The notes under the pieces: generated by a model
The model's input: the letters and a program-made list of their open reading frames with translations, nothing else
Databases searched by the model: none
Told to the model about the DNA's origin: nothing
Shown here: positions 32,147-41,646 of the stretch, one piece after another
Layout of the letters: every line of letters starts with the position of its first letter
Position numbering within the stretch: position 1 is the stretch's first letter
From: DATJGF01 sp035495315
Lineage (GTDB): Bacteria; Verrucomicrobiota; Verrucomicrobiia; Limisphaerales; UBA8199
Reading direction: 5' to 3'
Assembly: GCA_035495315.1 (NCBI GenBank)
Contig: DATJGF010000142.1
Span: 1-64,000 of the forward strand
Length of the DNA: 64,000 nucleotides
Made by a program: the position numbers and the translations under genes

Positions 32147-33703
32147 ATGCAGAGCACAGTTTTTAGCGGACCGCCGACGCCAGATGAAATTCAGCGGCAA
32201 TTGGCCGAATTCATGCGCCAACAGTTTCAAAGTGCACGCGACCAAACCAAACCTGAAACCGGGAATGCACCAGAGACCGGGTCTGGCGATGTCAATCAGA
32301 ACGCATTTGAATTCAAGTACAAACCGCGGGACATCAAAGCTTACCTCGATCGGTTTGTCATCAAACAGGACGAGGCAAAAAAGGTCCTAAGCGTTGCCCT
32401 TTGCGACCACTATCATCACGTCCACCTGGCCCTGCAGGGCAAAGAATCGCCCAATTACGCCAAACAGAATATCATTCTTATTGGCCCTACCGGCGTCGGC
32501 AAAACCTTCCTCATTCGCAAGGCCGCTGATCTCATTGGGGTGCCGTTTGTTAAGGCTGACGCGACAAAATTTTCTGAAACAGGTTATGTCGGGGGTGACG
32601 TCGAGGATATGGTGCGTGACCTGTTGCGGCTGGCCGCTGGCGATGTCACACGAGCACAGTATGGGATTATTTATATCGACGAAATCGACAAAATTGCGAC
32701 AGCGAGCAATGTCACCGGCAGAGATGTCAGTGGACGCGGAGTCCAAACCAACTTGCTCAAATTGATGGAGGAAACCGAGGTTCCAGCGCGCTCGCCAAAT
32801 GATATCGCCGGGCAAATCCAGGCGATGATGGATTTCACACAGCGCGGACGCAAAGCCCCGGCAACCATCAATACCAAGCATATCCTTTTCATCGTTAGCG
32901 GCGCCTTTGGTGGGCTGGAGAAGATTATTCGACAACGACTCCGTGAGGCGACAATTGGCTTCGCCGCCAAGGAGCGGCCCCTGGACAGCACCGAGGAGGT
33001 GCTCGATCAAGCCCAGACTCCCGATTTCATCGAGTTTGGTTTCGAACCTGAGTTCATCGGCCGTTTGCCCGTGCGGGTAGTATGCCATTCGTTGGTTGAA
33101 GACGATTTATTCATGATTCTCAAAAACTCGGAAGGCAGCATCATTCGGCAGTACGAACAGGATTTTGCCGCTTACGGAATAGAAGTGCTTTTCGCAGACG
33201 AGGGCCTGCGCCGAATCGCCGAAAGGGCAGGTCAGGAACGTACCGGTGCCCGTGGTTTAATGACCGTTTGCGAGCGCGTCTTCCGTGATATCAAATTTGA
33301 GTTGCCCTCTTCTGACGTAAAGCGGTTCGTCGTCACCCACGAACAGGTTGATAATCCGGTCGCGGAGCTTGAAAAAATTCTTTCTGACCCGCGCTGTGAA
33401 GAGCGGATCGTTGCCCGGCAATTCGTTGAGGAATTTGCCCGCCGGTTTCAGGAGAATCATTCGATGAAGATTACCTTCACTCCGGCGGCGGCTGATTTGC
33501 TGGTCCAGGAAGCGCTTGAGAAATCACGATCGGTGCGCGACCTCTGCGCTGAACGTTTCAAAGATTTCCATTTTGGGCTTAAGCTGATCGCCCAGAACTC
33601 AGGCCAGCGTGAGTTCACACTCGACACCGATGCAGTCGAGTCGCCTGACAAAATTCTCAGTGAATGGGTCGTTGCCAGTTATCGGCCGGAGGCCAAGGCG
33701 TAG
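32147..33703 (+). CDS. ClpX-like AAA+ ATPase without the zinc-binding domain
   Basis: 518 residues. Walker A GPTGVGKT (113-120), Walker B YIDEIDKIA (176-184), a pore loop GYVGGD (146-151), an EFIGRLP box and sensor 2 GARGL (367-371) match ClpX. TIGF at 269-272 sits where ClpX carries its ClpP-docking IGF loop. The N-terminal 55 residues contain no Cys, so the ClpX zinc domain is absent, and about 115 residues are added at the C-terminus (400-518). It may unfold a special set of substrates, with or without ClpP. It is divergent from the DUF4202 gene. The housekeeping clpX is not in the window. Confidence 0.88.
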   Translation: MQSTVFSGPPTPDEIQRQLAEFMRQQFQSARDQTKPETGNAPETGSGDVNQNAFEFKYKPRDIKAYLDRFVIKQDEAKKVLSVALCDHYHHVHLALQGKESPNYAKQNIILIGPTGVGKTFLIRKAADLIGVPFVKADATKFSETGYVGGDVEDMVRDLLRLAAGDVTRAQYGIIYIDEIDKIATASNVTGRDVSGRGVQTNLLKLMEETEVPARSPNDIAGQIQAMMDFTQRGRKAPATINTKHILFIVSGAFGGLEKIIRQRLREATIGFAAKERPLDSTEEVLDQAQTPDFIEFGFEPEFIGRLPVRVVCHSLVEDDLFMILKNSEGSIIRQYEQDFAAYGIEVLFADEGLRRIAERAGQERTGARGLMTVCERVFRDIKFELPSSDVKRFVVTHEQVDNPVAELEKILSDPRCEERIVARQFVEEFARRFQENHSMKITFTPAAADLLVQEALEKSRSVRDLCAERFKDFHFGLKLIAQNSGQREFTLDTDAVESPDKILSEWVVASYRPEAKA

Positions 33704-33813
33704 GTTTCACCTGCTTTCCCTTTCGGCCATTTTTGCGCGTCGCATTCTGCGCGGGATTTCGCGATTTATCCTCGGACGCTTTTCTGATTAGCTGATAGCG
33801 CTGCATCCCAGCG

Positions 33814-35973
33814 TTGATGTTAAAAGATAAACAACGCCTTTCCAAAAGGGCAGATCGACCCGCAACATCGCAATCTACCGGCGAGAAATGGCTGGCGCCG
33901 TCCCGGATTAGCCTGTTGCTGATACTGGCCACTTTGGCGATTTATTGGCTCGCTGCTCTCAACGATTTTGTCAACTACGACGACCCGGATTACGTCACCT
34001 CCAACAATCACGTGCAAGGCGGGTTCAGGTGGCGGAATATTGTCTGGGCCTTCACGTCAGGTGACGCCAGCAATTGGCACCCGTTAACCTGGCTATCGCA
34101 CATGATAGATTGGCAGTTATTTGGGAATCGCCCCGGCGCTCATCACCTCACGAGTGTAATATTTCATATCGCAAACACGGTGCTGCTCTTCCTGGTTTTG
34201 CGAGAAATGACCGGTGCTCATTGGCGCAGTGCGTTTGTTGCCGCCCTCTTCGCCCTTCACCCTTTGCATGTCGAGTCGGTCGCCTGGATTTCCGAACGAA
34301 AGGATGTGCTCAGCACTTTGTTTTTTATACTCACCCTCGGGGCCTACACACGGTACGTACGATGTCACACACGGAATTCGCCCAAAGCATCCCCCGCGCC
34401 AGGAGTGCTCGGCATGCCGTGCTCCACATTTTATTACTGCGCCGCGCTGCTGCTGTTTGCGCTGGGTCTCATGAGCAAACCGATGCTGGTGACAGTACCC
34501 GCGCTGCTGCTTTTGCTCGATTATTGGCCTCTGAACAGATTGTCCAGAAAGGCAGGAGAGGAAGTAGGACGAATTCGATTCCTAAATAAATCAGAGTCTC
34601 CTTATGCCCTCTCTTACAGTTACGCTATCCTGGAAAAAATTCCTTTCTTTATATTGACGGTGGTTTCCTGCGTCATCACGTTCCTGGTGCAACGCAAGGG
34701 CGGAGCTGTATCGGCCAGCATTTCGCTGCTCGAACGTGTCGCCAACGCGTTCGTTTCGTATGCTCGCTACCTTGGAAAGATGTTTTGGCCAGTTGACCTG
34801 TCCGTTCTATATCCTCATCCGGGACATTGGCCCGCCTGGCAAGTGACTGCCGCGGTAATCCTGGTGCTGGGCATAACCGTTATCGTGACTGTGCTCGCGC
34901 GTAGCCGTCCCTACCTGGCGGTTGGCTGGTTTTGGTTTGTTGGGAGTCTCATCCCGGTAATCGGCCTTATCCAGGTTGGTATTCAATCGATGGCAGATCG
35001 ATATACGTATATCCCCATGATCGGCTTGTGCATCGGTCTAGTTTGGGGCGTTTGCGAACTCGTGCCCGTCTCGCCCGCACGCGGTCATTTATTCGCTCTG
35101 ACTGGCGGATTGTCGTTGCTCGCATGTGCCGGCCTGACGGCCCGCCAAATATTCTTTTGGCATGATAGCGAATCGCTCTTTCAGCGAGCGGTCACTGTCA
35201 CGTCAAGGAATTACCTGGCCTATAATAATCTGGGTTTTTATTTGGCGAACCATGGCAAGAGCGACGACGCGCTGGTGAATTACCGCAAGGCCCTGGAAAT
35301 CAACCCGCTTTACGAGGATGCTTTGAATAATATCGGCTACGCGCTGGCCGGAGCGAAGAAGCCAATGGAAGCTATTCCTTATTATGAAGCCGCCCTGCGC
35401 GTGCGGCCAAAGCATGTCGAGGTGCATAACAACCTGGGAAATGCACTTTCAGAAATCGGCCAAATCCCAGCGGCAATCGAACACTACCGATTTGTTCTCA
35501 ACGAAAAGCCCGAGCACGCCGACGCGCATAACAATATAGGAATTGCTCTGGCTATGCAGGGCCATCTGGACGAAGCAATCGAACATTTTCGCGCCGCGAT
35601 ACACTTCAAACCGAATTATGCCAGCGCCCATAGCAACCTGGGCAACGCCTTTGCCGCGCAGCGCAAATTCAACGAGGCGATCGCGGAATACCAGGAATCA
35701 TTGCGGCTGAATCCCTCCGACGCGCAAGCCCACAATAACCTCGGCAATGTATTGGCTGAGCAAAACAGGCTGGATGAAGCGATCCAACACTACTCAGAAG
35801 CTCTAAGGCTAAATGAAGATAATCCTGAAGCGCAGTTCAACCTCGGCATGGCCTTTGCCCGCCTGGGTAAACCAGATGAAGCCGCCGCTCATTATCGGCA
35901 AGCCCTCAGGCTTAAACCTAATTACCCCGCCGCCCGGCAGCAGTTGGAGAGCCTGACCCCACAACGCCATTAA
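33814..35973 (+). CDS. Polytopic membrane protein with seven C-terminal TPRs (TMTC-like)
   Basis: The first 430 or so residues hold about ten membrane helices and the signature NYDDPDYVTSN, NWHPLTWLSHMIDWQLFG, FALHPLHVESVAWISERKDV and QSMADRYTYIPMIGL of the GT-C-like TMTC family. Seven TPRs of 34 residues follow (about 470-715), each around an NNLG core. Related proteins transfer mannose or other sugars, or act in protein O-glycosylation, at the membrane; whether this one is an active transferase is uncertain, although the DD near the first helix fits a GT-C site. It appears monocistronic, 110 bp after the ClpX-like gene. Confidence 0.85.
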   Translation: MMLKDKQRLSKRADRPATSQSTGEKWLAPSRISLLLILATLAIYWLAALNDFVNYDDPDYVTSNNHVQGGFRWRNIVWAFTSGDASNWHPLTWLSHMIDWQLFGNRPGAHHLTSVIFHIANTVLLFLVLREMTGAHWRSAFVAALFALHPLHVESVAWISERKDVLSTLFFILTLGAYTRYVRCHTRNSPKASPAPGVLGMPCSTFYYCAALLLFALGLMSKPMLVTVPALLLLLDYWPLNRLSRKAGEEVGRIRFLNKSESPYALSYSYAILEKIPFFILTVVSCVITFLVQRKGGAVSASISLLERVANAFVSYARYLGKMFWPVDLSVLYPHPGHWPAWQVTAAVILVLGITVIVTVLARSRPYLAVGWFWFVGSLIPVIGLIQVGIQSMADRYTYIPMIGLCIGLVWGVCELVPVSPARGHLFALTGGLSLLACAGLTARQIFFWHDSESLFQRAVTVTSRNYLAYNNLGFYLANHGKSDDALVNYRKALEINPLYEDALNNIGYALAGAKKPMEAIPYYEAALRVRPKHVEVHNNLGNALSEIGQIPAAIEHYRFVLNEKPEHADAHNNIGIALAMQGHLDEAIEHFRAAIHFKPNYASAHSNLGNAFAAQRKFNEAIAEYQESLRLNPSDAQAHNNLGNVLAEQNRLDEAIQHYSEALRLNEDNPEAQFNLGMAFARLGKPDEAAAHYRQALRLKPNYPAARQQLESLTPQRH

Positions 35974-36007
35974 GCCGTTTGTGGTGTCTTCCCTTTGCAG
36001 CAATCGA

Positions 36008-36769
36008 TCATGCTTTTCTCTGTCTTACCTCGCCCGCTTTGGTCAATTCTGCCACGAGATGCAGACGGTCGACACGGGCGCAGAAAGCGACGTCTTCCTT
36101 TAACGCCGGATGCGCGAGCAACCTGCGGCCGTTACGCGACTCGGAAAAGGCCTCGAAGAGGTCTTTATGAGCCAAGTGGAACAGGCGGCGTGCCATGCCG
36201 GCTGAATCGGCCACCTTGCCCCGGCCAAACCGGTGCCATACCAGGTCGCAGCACGCGCCTGCAGCCAAAGTATCCTCGTAGGCCGCTTCCTCATGGGTGC
36301 CGCTGCAAACCAACAACAAATGCGCAATCTCCTGCCCGGCGATCAATTCCGTAGTTGCGCGCAAGTTCAGAAAACTGCAGGCCATCACCGACCGGGCACC
36401 AGCGCAAGCACGCATTGCACGCGTCCCGTTGGTGGTCGTCATGACGATTGTCCGACCACGAACCATCTCCGGCGTAAATTCTCGCGGCGAATTACCGAGC
36501 TCAAACGCAACGCCGCCCGCTAAATTCGGCTCAATCCGCACGCCGTCCCGTTCTCCTGCCAACAATACCTCTGGGCGCCGTTGCCGGATCGCCAGCGCTT
36601 CGGGAATGTCAGCAACAGGAATAATGGCGTCGGCACCGTTGCCCAGCGCGGTCACCATGGTACTCGTCGCCCGCAACACATCGAATACAACACACACTGT
36701 TTCGCTCAGGTCGCGTTGTTTCAACACGACAAACTCGGCCGGTGTGAAAAGAACTTCGAGCGTTGTCAT
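36008..36769 (-). CDS. comB: 2-phosphosulfolactate phosphatase family protein
   Basis: About 253 residues with ComB motifs: VVFDVLRATSTMVTALGNGA, EVLLAGERDG, RTIVMTTTNGTRA and the HEEAAYEDTLAAGACC segment. ATG 36769 begins the conserved MTTLEVLFTP; the frame extends 13 codons further through a low-complexity stretch that I exclude. ComB dephosphorylates 2-phosphosulfolactate on the coenzyme M path, but in bacteria without that path the real substrate is often unknown. It is in the same direction as the OGG-type glycosylase upstream, 55 bp away. Confidence 0.88.
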   Translation of the reverse strand: MTTLEVLFTPAEFVVLKQRDLSETVCVVFDVLRATSTMVTALGNGADAIIPVADIPEALAIRQRRPEVLLAGERDGVRIEPNLAGGVAFELGNSPREFTPEMVRGRTIVMTTTNGTRAMRACAGARSVMACSFLNLRATTELIAGQEIAHLLLVCSGTHEEAAYEDTLAAGACCDLVWHRFGRGKVADSAGMARRLFHLAHKDLFEAFSESRNGRRLLAHPALKEDVAFCARVDRLHLVAELTKAGEVRQRKA

Positions 36770-36824
36770 GTTTTTGCCATTTGCCCATCTACAGTTTCCA
36801 ATCTGCAATTCTCAAGCCTCAAAT

Positions 36825-37760
36825 CTACGTTCCTCCTCCCCTGACGCCCGTCCTCGCCCTCGGCCCTCGGAGTTGTGTTCCTTGTCTTCCGACCTCTGTC
36901 CTCTGTCGTTTGGTTCTCATATAATGAAATAAGTACTGCTGCGCATAACCGCCATATGGCCCAAAATATTCGGCGGAGAACCGTAGCAGCCTGGGCAATT
37001 TCACTTTCCGACGCGGGAAATAAAGCTCGCGCAACGCTTTCATCACCCAGATATCAACCGGAAAAGCCGATTGCATACCATAGCCAAAAAGCAAAACACA
37101 ATCGGCGATCTTCCGCCCCACCCCCGGCATCATCATTAGCCGTTCCCGCGCGAACTCAACCGGCAGCCCGTTCAAACTCGCTAAATCGAGTTCGCCACGC
37201 GCAATCTGTTGTGCCGTCTTTAGTAAGTACGGCGCGCGGAAGCCCATTTTGCATGCCCGCAAATCCGTTTCCTTAGCTTCTGCGAGGACAACTGCGGGGG
37301 GAAAACTATGCGCGACAGGCACTCCGAGCGGGGTTATTACCGCCTCACCAAAACGTTCGCACAACAATCCTACAATTTGCTGAATTTGCACGATCTGCTT
37401 GGTCGAGGAACAAATAAACGAAGCCAGGCATTCCCAGGGATCCTGTCGTAGTAACCGCAGGCCACGGCAAGCGGCAGTGGCTGTACGCATCGGTTCGTCC
37501 TCCGGGAATTGTGTGATCACGGAACTGATGTTGGTTTCGAGTTGCAGGTACTGCTGCAGCCAATTCCAATCCGAAACAGGCGCGACCGTTTCCGCCCGGA
37601 TTGAAGTGTCGTCCGAATCCAGCCGCACCCAATGGTGGCCAATCACACCAACCCACTTGTTGTCGAGGGAACGCCAGCAAAATGCCTGGCCCGAAGATAA
37701 TGTCGCCGCCAGGTCGTAATCGCGGATCGGGAAGCTTTTCAATACCAGACCTGCGCTCAT
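36825..37760 (-). CDS. 8-oxoguanine DNA glycosylase (OGG1 type)
   Basis: The N-terminal beta domain (about 1-95) is typical of OGG (FPIRDYDLAATLSSGQAFCW). The helix-hairpin-helix GPD motif MMMPGVGRKIADCVLLFGYG is followed by the catalytic Asp region AFPVDIWVMKAL, and the catalytic Lys is in CSSTKQIVQIQQI. The enzyme removes 8-oxoguanine opposite C and nicks the strand. The last 28 residues after QYLFHYMRT are encoded by a GGACAGAGGTCGG-type simple repeat and are unlikely to be functional. It overlaps the upstream PAP2-GT39 gene by 4 bp. Confidence 0.92.
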   Translation of the reverse strand: MSAGLVLKSFPIRDYDLAATLSSGQAFCWRSLDNKWVGVIGHHWVRLDSDDTSIRAETVAPVSDWNWLQQYLQLETNISSVITQFPEDEPMRTATAACRGLRLLRQDPWECLASFICSSTKQIVQIQQIVGLLCERFGEAVITPLGVPVAHSFPPAVVLAEAKETDLRACKMGFRAPYLLKTAQQIARGELDLASLNGLPVEFARERLMMMPGVGRKIADCVLLFGYGMQSAFPVDIWVMKALRELYFPRRKVKLPRLLRFSAEYFGPYGGYAQQYLFHYMRTKRQRTEVGRQGTQLRGPRARTGVRGGGT

Positions 37761-40000
37761 TTCAGGCCTCGGCAGGCATATATTTGTAATGGCCGCACCA
37801 GCCTGCCATGATACAGAATATTACTCACTCCCATGTCCGATACCGATTCAAACTCCCTCAGCAGGCGGTCCGAAGGCGGCAATGGGGCAGGATTACTACG
37901 CTTCAACTCGCGCACATAAATCGCGTTCTCGCCTTTACGGCGGTCATAACCGGGCCAGAAATAAAACTGATTTTCAGGCCGAGTGCTCGATCGACAATAA
38001 ACCAGCGGGTCATCTTTCACCGCGCTTTGCGCCTCAGGGAGGTAAAAACTGAACTGACCAGCCAACCCGTAATCGTCGGCGATGATAAATACTGGTTTGC
38101 CCTCCTCGAGCAAGGCGCGCCTGGCTTGGCCAACGGCTTGCGCGGAGGTGTCCCACTCGCGGACTCGATGCAGAATATCCAGGTTGACCGGAAGGTAATA
38201 GCCAGTGAGCTTCTGGATCAAATTGGTGTTGTGCGCGAAAATCACGACAGTAAATCCCAGCACCAACCCCAGGGCTAACCAGCGCTTTACCTCTATATTC
38301 CCGAGCCGCCACCGCATGTCCCAATAGACTGCCATCAGGCAAAACAACGGCAGGACGGATGGCGCTATCCAATTCGGCAACAAACGAGCCTTAATGGCTT
38401 GCAACAAATAAACTATGAATACGGGCGCCCCCATACTGAACAAATACACCTGTAGTGGATTCCTGCGGCCATGCCGCCAAAAGGCAATCATCGCCCAGAT
38501 CATGCCCATAAAGAAGACCGGGTTCAGCAAACCCAACTCGCTCCCCAGGAATTCGCTGACATTCTTCAACGATTTGAGCAGTTGTTCTCCCGTGAGTTCC
38601 CATTTTTCTCCCACACCGGCGGCGCCAGCCACATGCGACACCGTCACCCAATCGTGCTGGCTGTTCCAGATCAGCACCGGGAGTGCAAACAGAGCGTTGA
38701 GAAGCAGCGCCAGGTATGGCCCCGGTCGCCGCAAATGCTTTCGGGCCGGGGGCCAGAGCCAGAAAAAGACTGCCCAACACAACAACTGGAATAATTCCGT
38801 ATACTTGCTCAGGAAGCCCAATCCCATCCATACACCCACGAGCCACCAATCAGTCGTGGTGCCTTTCTCCTGCACCGCGCGCCATCCGGCAAGCATCGCG
38901 GCCGTCCAAAACAGCACCGAAAGCGGATCGATCGTCATCAACACCGCTCCACCACCGAGCAGAGGTGTCGCGTTAATGACAAGCAGCAGGAGAAAGCCGG
39001 CGCGCGCATTGACCTCACGGGCAAAGAAATGAAGCACCGCCAGGCTCATGACCGCGGCGATGAGAGGCGAGAAGAAGCGCACGCCAAAAGCGGTATCACC
39101 CCACAGAGCCGTGCCTACAAACTGCGTGTACGCGATCAGTGGCGGCTTGCTGTAATAGGAAAGCGCCAGGTGCTTGGACCATACCCACTGGTAGGCTTCA
39201 TCCGCCGAAAGTTGAATCGTTCCGCTGGCGATGTAAATCCAGCGCGCCAGGAGCAGCAGGACAATGCAAACATATCCCGATCGCAGCCAATGAGTGTCAA
39301 GAGTGACATGCGGCGCCCGGAAACCGGCTGGTGCAATCCCGCGCGTCTTGGGTAGCGGCCCGGAAAATTCTGCCTCACCCTCTTCGTCGGTCGACTCGGA
39401 CCGCGCCTGCACCGCGACAAGGGACGGCAGCTTTTCCCACCACAACGGAAACCACCTCTGGCCAGCACGACGCCACACGTTCTCGAGAGCCCACACTATT
39501 GCCACGGCGTAACCCGCTCCGAGTATCGCGCCCATGATTACATCGCTCGGGTAATGAGCCCCGGTGTAGATGCGTGAAAAGCTCACCAGGATCGCACCCG
39601 GCAACATGAGCCAGAGGCTCCGGGGGTAATAAATAAGGGCGACCATTGTTGCAGCAAACCAATTGGCTGCATGCGCCGAAGGCATACTGCCGGATCCGCT
39701 CAGGCCCACCAACCGGTGTGTATCCGAGATCACCAGGAAGGGACGCTCTCTGGCGATTGCGTGCTTGATCGTATTAACGACTAAGCCATCTCCAACGGAG
39801 ACGACCAGCAACATCACCAAAACGCAAACCAGGCCCCGGAGCCCTCCTTTCCAGATAATCAACGCTGCCAGCATTACCAACGCAGGGCGGAACCACTCGT
39901 TTCCGCTCAGTAACGGCATCAGAAGATCGAACACCGGATTCACCAACTTGAGGTTGACGAACCGAAACAGCTCAATATCCAGCGCTTGCAGCCAATCCAT
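37757..40000 (-). CDS. PAP2 phosphatase fused to GT39-family glycosyltransferase
   Basis: Residues 1-190 are a membrane PAP2 phosphatase with all three motifs: KHAIARERP, SMPSAHAAN and SRIYTGAHYPSDV. After a linker (about 190-235) comes a GT-C (GT39, ArnT-like) membrane domain: ARWIYIASGTIQLSADEAYQ with the catalytic-type Asp/Glu, YYSKPPLIAYTQ and many helices, then a soluble C-terminal part. The likely role is sugar transfer from polyprenyl-phosphate sugar with recycling or trimming of the lipid phosphate by the fused domain. It overlaps the OGG gene by 4 bp, giving an unexpected DNA repair partner. Confidence 0.9.
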   Translation of the reverse strand: MDWLQALDIELFRFVNLKLVNPVFDLLMPLLSGNEWFRPALVMLAALIIWKGGLRGLVCVLVMLLVVSVGDGLVVNTIKHAIARERPFLVISDTHRLVGLSGSGSMPSAHAANWFAATMVALIYYPRSLWLMLPGAILVSFSRIYTGAHYPSDVIMGAILGAGYAVAIVWALENVWRRAGQRWFPLWWEKLPSLVAVQARSESTDEEGEAEFSGPLPKTRGIAPAGFRAPHVTLDTHWLRSGYVCIVLLLLARWIYIASGTIQLSADEAYQWVWSKHLALSYYSKPPLIAYTQFVGTALWGDTAFGVRFFSPLIAAVMSLAVLHFFAREVNARAGFLLLLVINATPLLGGGAVLMTIDPLSVLFWTAAMLAGWRAVQEKGTTTDWWLVGVWMGLGFLSKYTELFQLLCWAVFFWLWPPARKHLRRPGPYLALLLNALFALPVLIWNSQHDWVTVSHVAGAAGVGEKWELTGEQLLKSLKNVSEFLGSELGLLNPVFFMGMIWAMIAFWRHGRRNPLQVYLFSMGAPVFIVYLLQAIKARLLPNWIAPSVLPLFCLMAVYWDMRWRLGNIEVKRWLALGLVLGFTVVIFAHNTNLIQKLTGYYLPVNLDILHRVREWDTSAQAVGQARRALLEEGKPVFIIADDYGLAGQFSFYLPEAQSAVKDDPLVYCRSSTRPENQFYFWPGYDRRKGENAIYVRELKRSNPAPLPPSDRLLREFESVSDMGVSNILYHGRLVRPLQIYACRGLK

Positions 40001-40189
40001 TCGGCCATCAATCTAACTGCCTCCTCCAACTTTCAAATCAAAAAGCACCCCTATAGCACATTCGGCGTGCGCACGGCGCTATTCGACTTCGGAATTACGT
40101 GGCATATTGGCCCTGAATTCCGACAGAGCTTGTCGAAGATTGCGTCTTGAGTTCTGCGACGGTTGGGCCAGACTCGCGGCGGTTCCCAT

Positions 40190-41563
40190 ATGCGCGCAAA
40201 ACATCCGGTCTCGCAACCTGTTGCCGTTCGTACATTCCTGGTGTGGATCGTCGTCTGTTGTTTGATTCTTATCACTGTCGAGTCGCAGCCTACTGACAGT
40301 TTCCCTCCGAGCGACCCGGCGCTTCCGAAAATAGACGAGCCGCGGCAGACTCAGGATCCATCAGTTTACCGCGCTCGCCGCGAGGCCTTAATGAAAACGA
40401 TCAATGAAGGCGTGGCCGTCGTTTACGCGGAAGGTGAGGAAGATGGAGACGGGTATCGGCAGAGCTCGGATTTTTTCTATCTAACCGGCGTTCAAGAGGA
40501 GAAGGCCATCCTGGTCCTGGCGCCGAAAGAGCGGACTTATCGGGAATTTCTTCTACTGGCCAACCGGGACCCTGAGGCTGAGCGCTGGACCGGAGAGCGC
40601 GAACCCCTCGGCTTGGCTCTTCGCAAAAAGTACGGCTTCGAAAAGATTTACCGAACGGATCGACTGTTGCGCCTGATGCTGGAGCTGACCATGCGCTCTC
40701 CGGTTTTATGGCAGGTCGTGACCCCAAACCCTGCTGCCGACAAAAAGCCAGCCGACCTGGAACTGTACGACAAAGTTTCATCCCTGCTAGCTGGAGTCAC
40801 CAAACGTCCGCTGCCTTATTCACTAGCGGAGATGCGTTCACGCCATTCGATGGATGAGATCGCATTGCTCCAACGCGCCGTGCGCATCACTGAAAATGGA
40901 TTTCGCGCCGCCGCTACGGAGATCCGCCCCGGTTCGACTGAAGCGCGCGTGGAAGCCGAGGCTGAACGGATCTGGAAGGCCAGTGGAGCTCGGCGACCGG
41001 CATATCCGAGTATCGTTGGTTCGGGGCCTAATTCGACAATCCTGCATTACCCAAAAAGCGAGCGGAACATCCAAGAAGGGGAACTCATCCTGCTGGATAT
41101 GGGAGCCGAGTTTGCCCATTACGCTGCCGATATCACCCGCACCTTTCCGGTCAGCGGCAGGTTCACCGCCCGTCAGCGGGAGATTTACGAACTGGTGCTC
41201 AGGGCGCAAAAAGCGGCATTGGCGAAACTCAAGCCTGGTGTTTACATCGAAGACCTTGATGCCGCCGCCCGCCAAGTAATCGAGTCGGCAGGGTATGGCG
41301 ATTATTTCATTCATGGCCTGGGTCATTTCGTCGGCCTCGACGTCCACGATGCTGGCGCTTACCAGCAACCGCTCGCGGCTGGCATGGTCATCACGCTCGA
41401 ACCCGGCATATATATTCCCGAGGAAAAACTGGGGATCCGCATCGAAGACGACGTGCTGGTGACCAAGACCGGCGCAAAAATTCTCAGCGACGGTCTGCCG
41501 CGCGAGTCGGGGGAAATCGAAAAATGGTTGGCTGACCGACGAGCCCGGTCGGATAAGCCCTGA
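40190..41563 (+). CDS. M24-family Xaa-Pro aminopeptidase
   Basis: An N-terminal hydrophobic segment (VRTFLVWIVVCCLILITVES) suggests export or membrane anchoring, unlike cytoplasmic PepP. The N-terminal domain of about 170 residues (SSDFFYLTGVQEEKAILVL) is followed by the pita-bread catalytic domain. Metal ligands are visible in LLDMGAEFAHYAADITRTFP (two Asp), GLGHFVGLDVHD (His), TLEPGIYIP (Glu) and IRIEDDVLV (Glu). It would release N-terminal residues preceding Pro in the periplasm. ATG 40190 is preferred, but the frame is open from 40163. It stands alone, divergent from the PAP2-GT39 gene. Confidence 0.92.
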   Translation: MRAKHPVSQPVAVRTFLVWIVVCCLILITVESQPTDSFPPSDPALPKIDEPRQTQDPSVYRARREALMKTINEGVAVVYAEGEEDGDGYRQSSDFFYLTGVQEEKAILVLAPKERTYREFLLLANRDPEAERWTGEREPLGLALRKKYGFEKIYRTDRLLRLMLELTMRSPVLWQVVTPNPAADKKPADLELYDKVSSLLAGVTKRPLPYSLAEMRSRHSMDEIALLQRAVRITENGFRAAATEIRPGSTEARVEAEAERIWKASGARRPAYPSIVGSGPNSTILHYPKSERNIQEGELILLDMGAEFAHYAADITRTFPVSGRFTARQREIYELVLRAQKAALAKLKPGVYIEDLDAAARQVIESAGYGDYFIHGLGHFVGLDVHDAGAYQQPLAAGMVITLEPGIYIPEEKLGIRIEDDVLVTKTGAKILSDGLPRESGEIEKWLADRRARSDKP

Positions 41564-41646
41564 GGAAGGCAGAAATGGGGCACTCGGAGTCCTTTGGGTT
41601 TTTATGCTCGAACGCAAGCGCGGCGAGCGACCACCGTCTCCAACGA

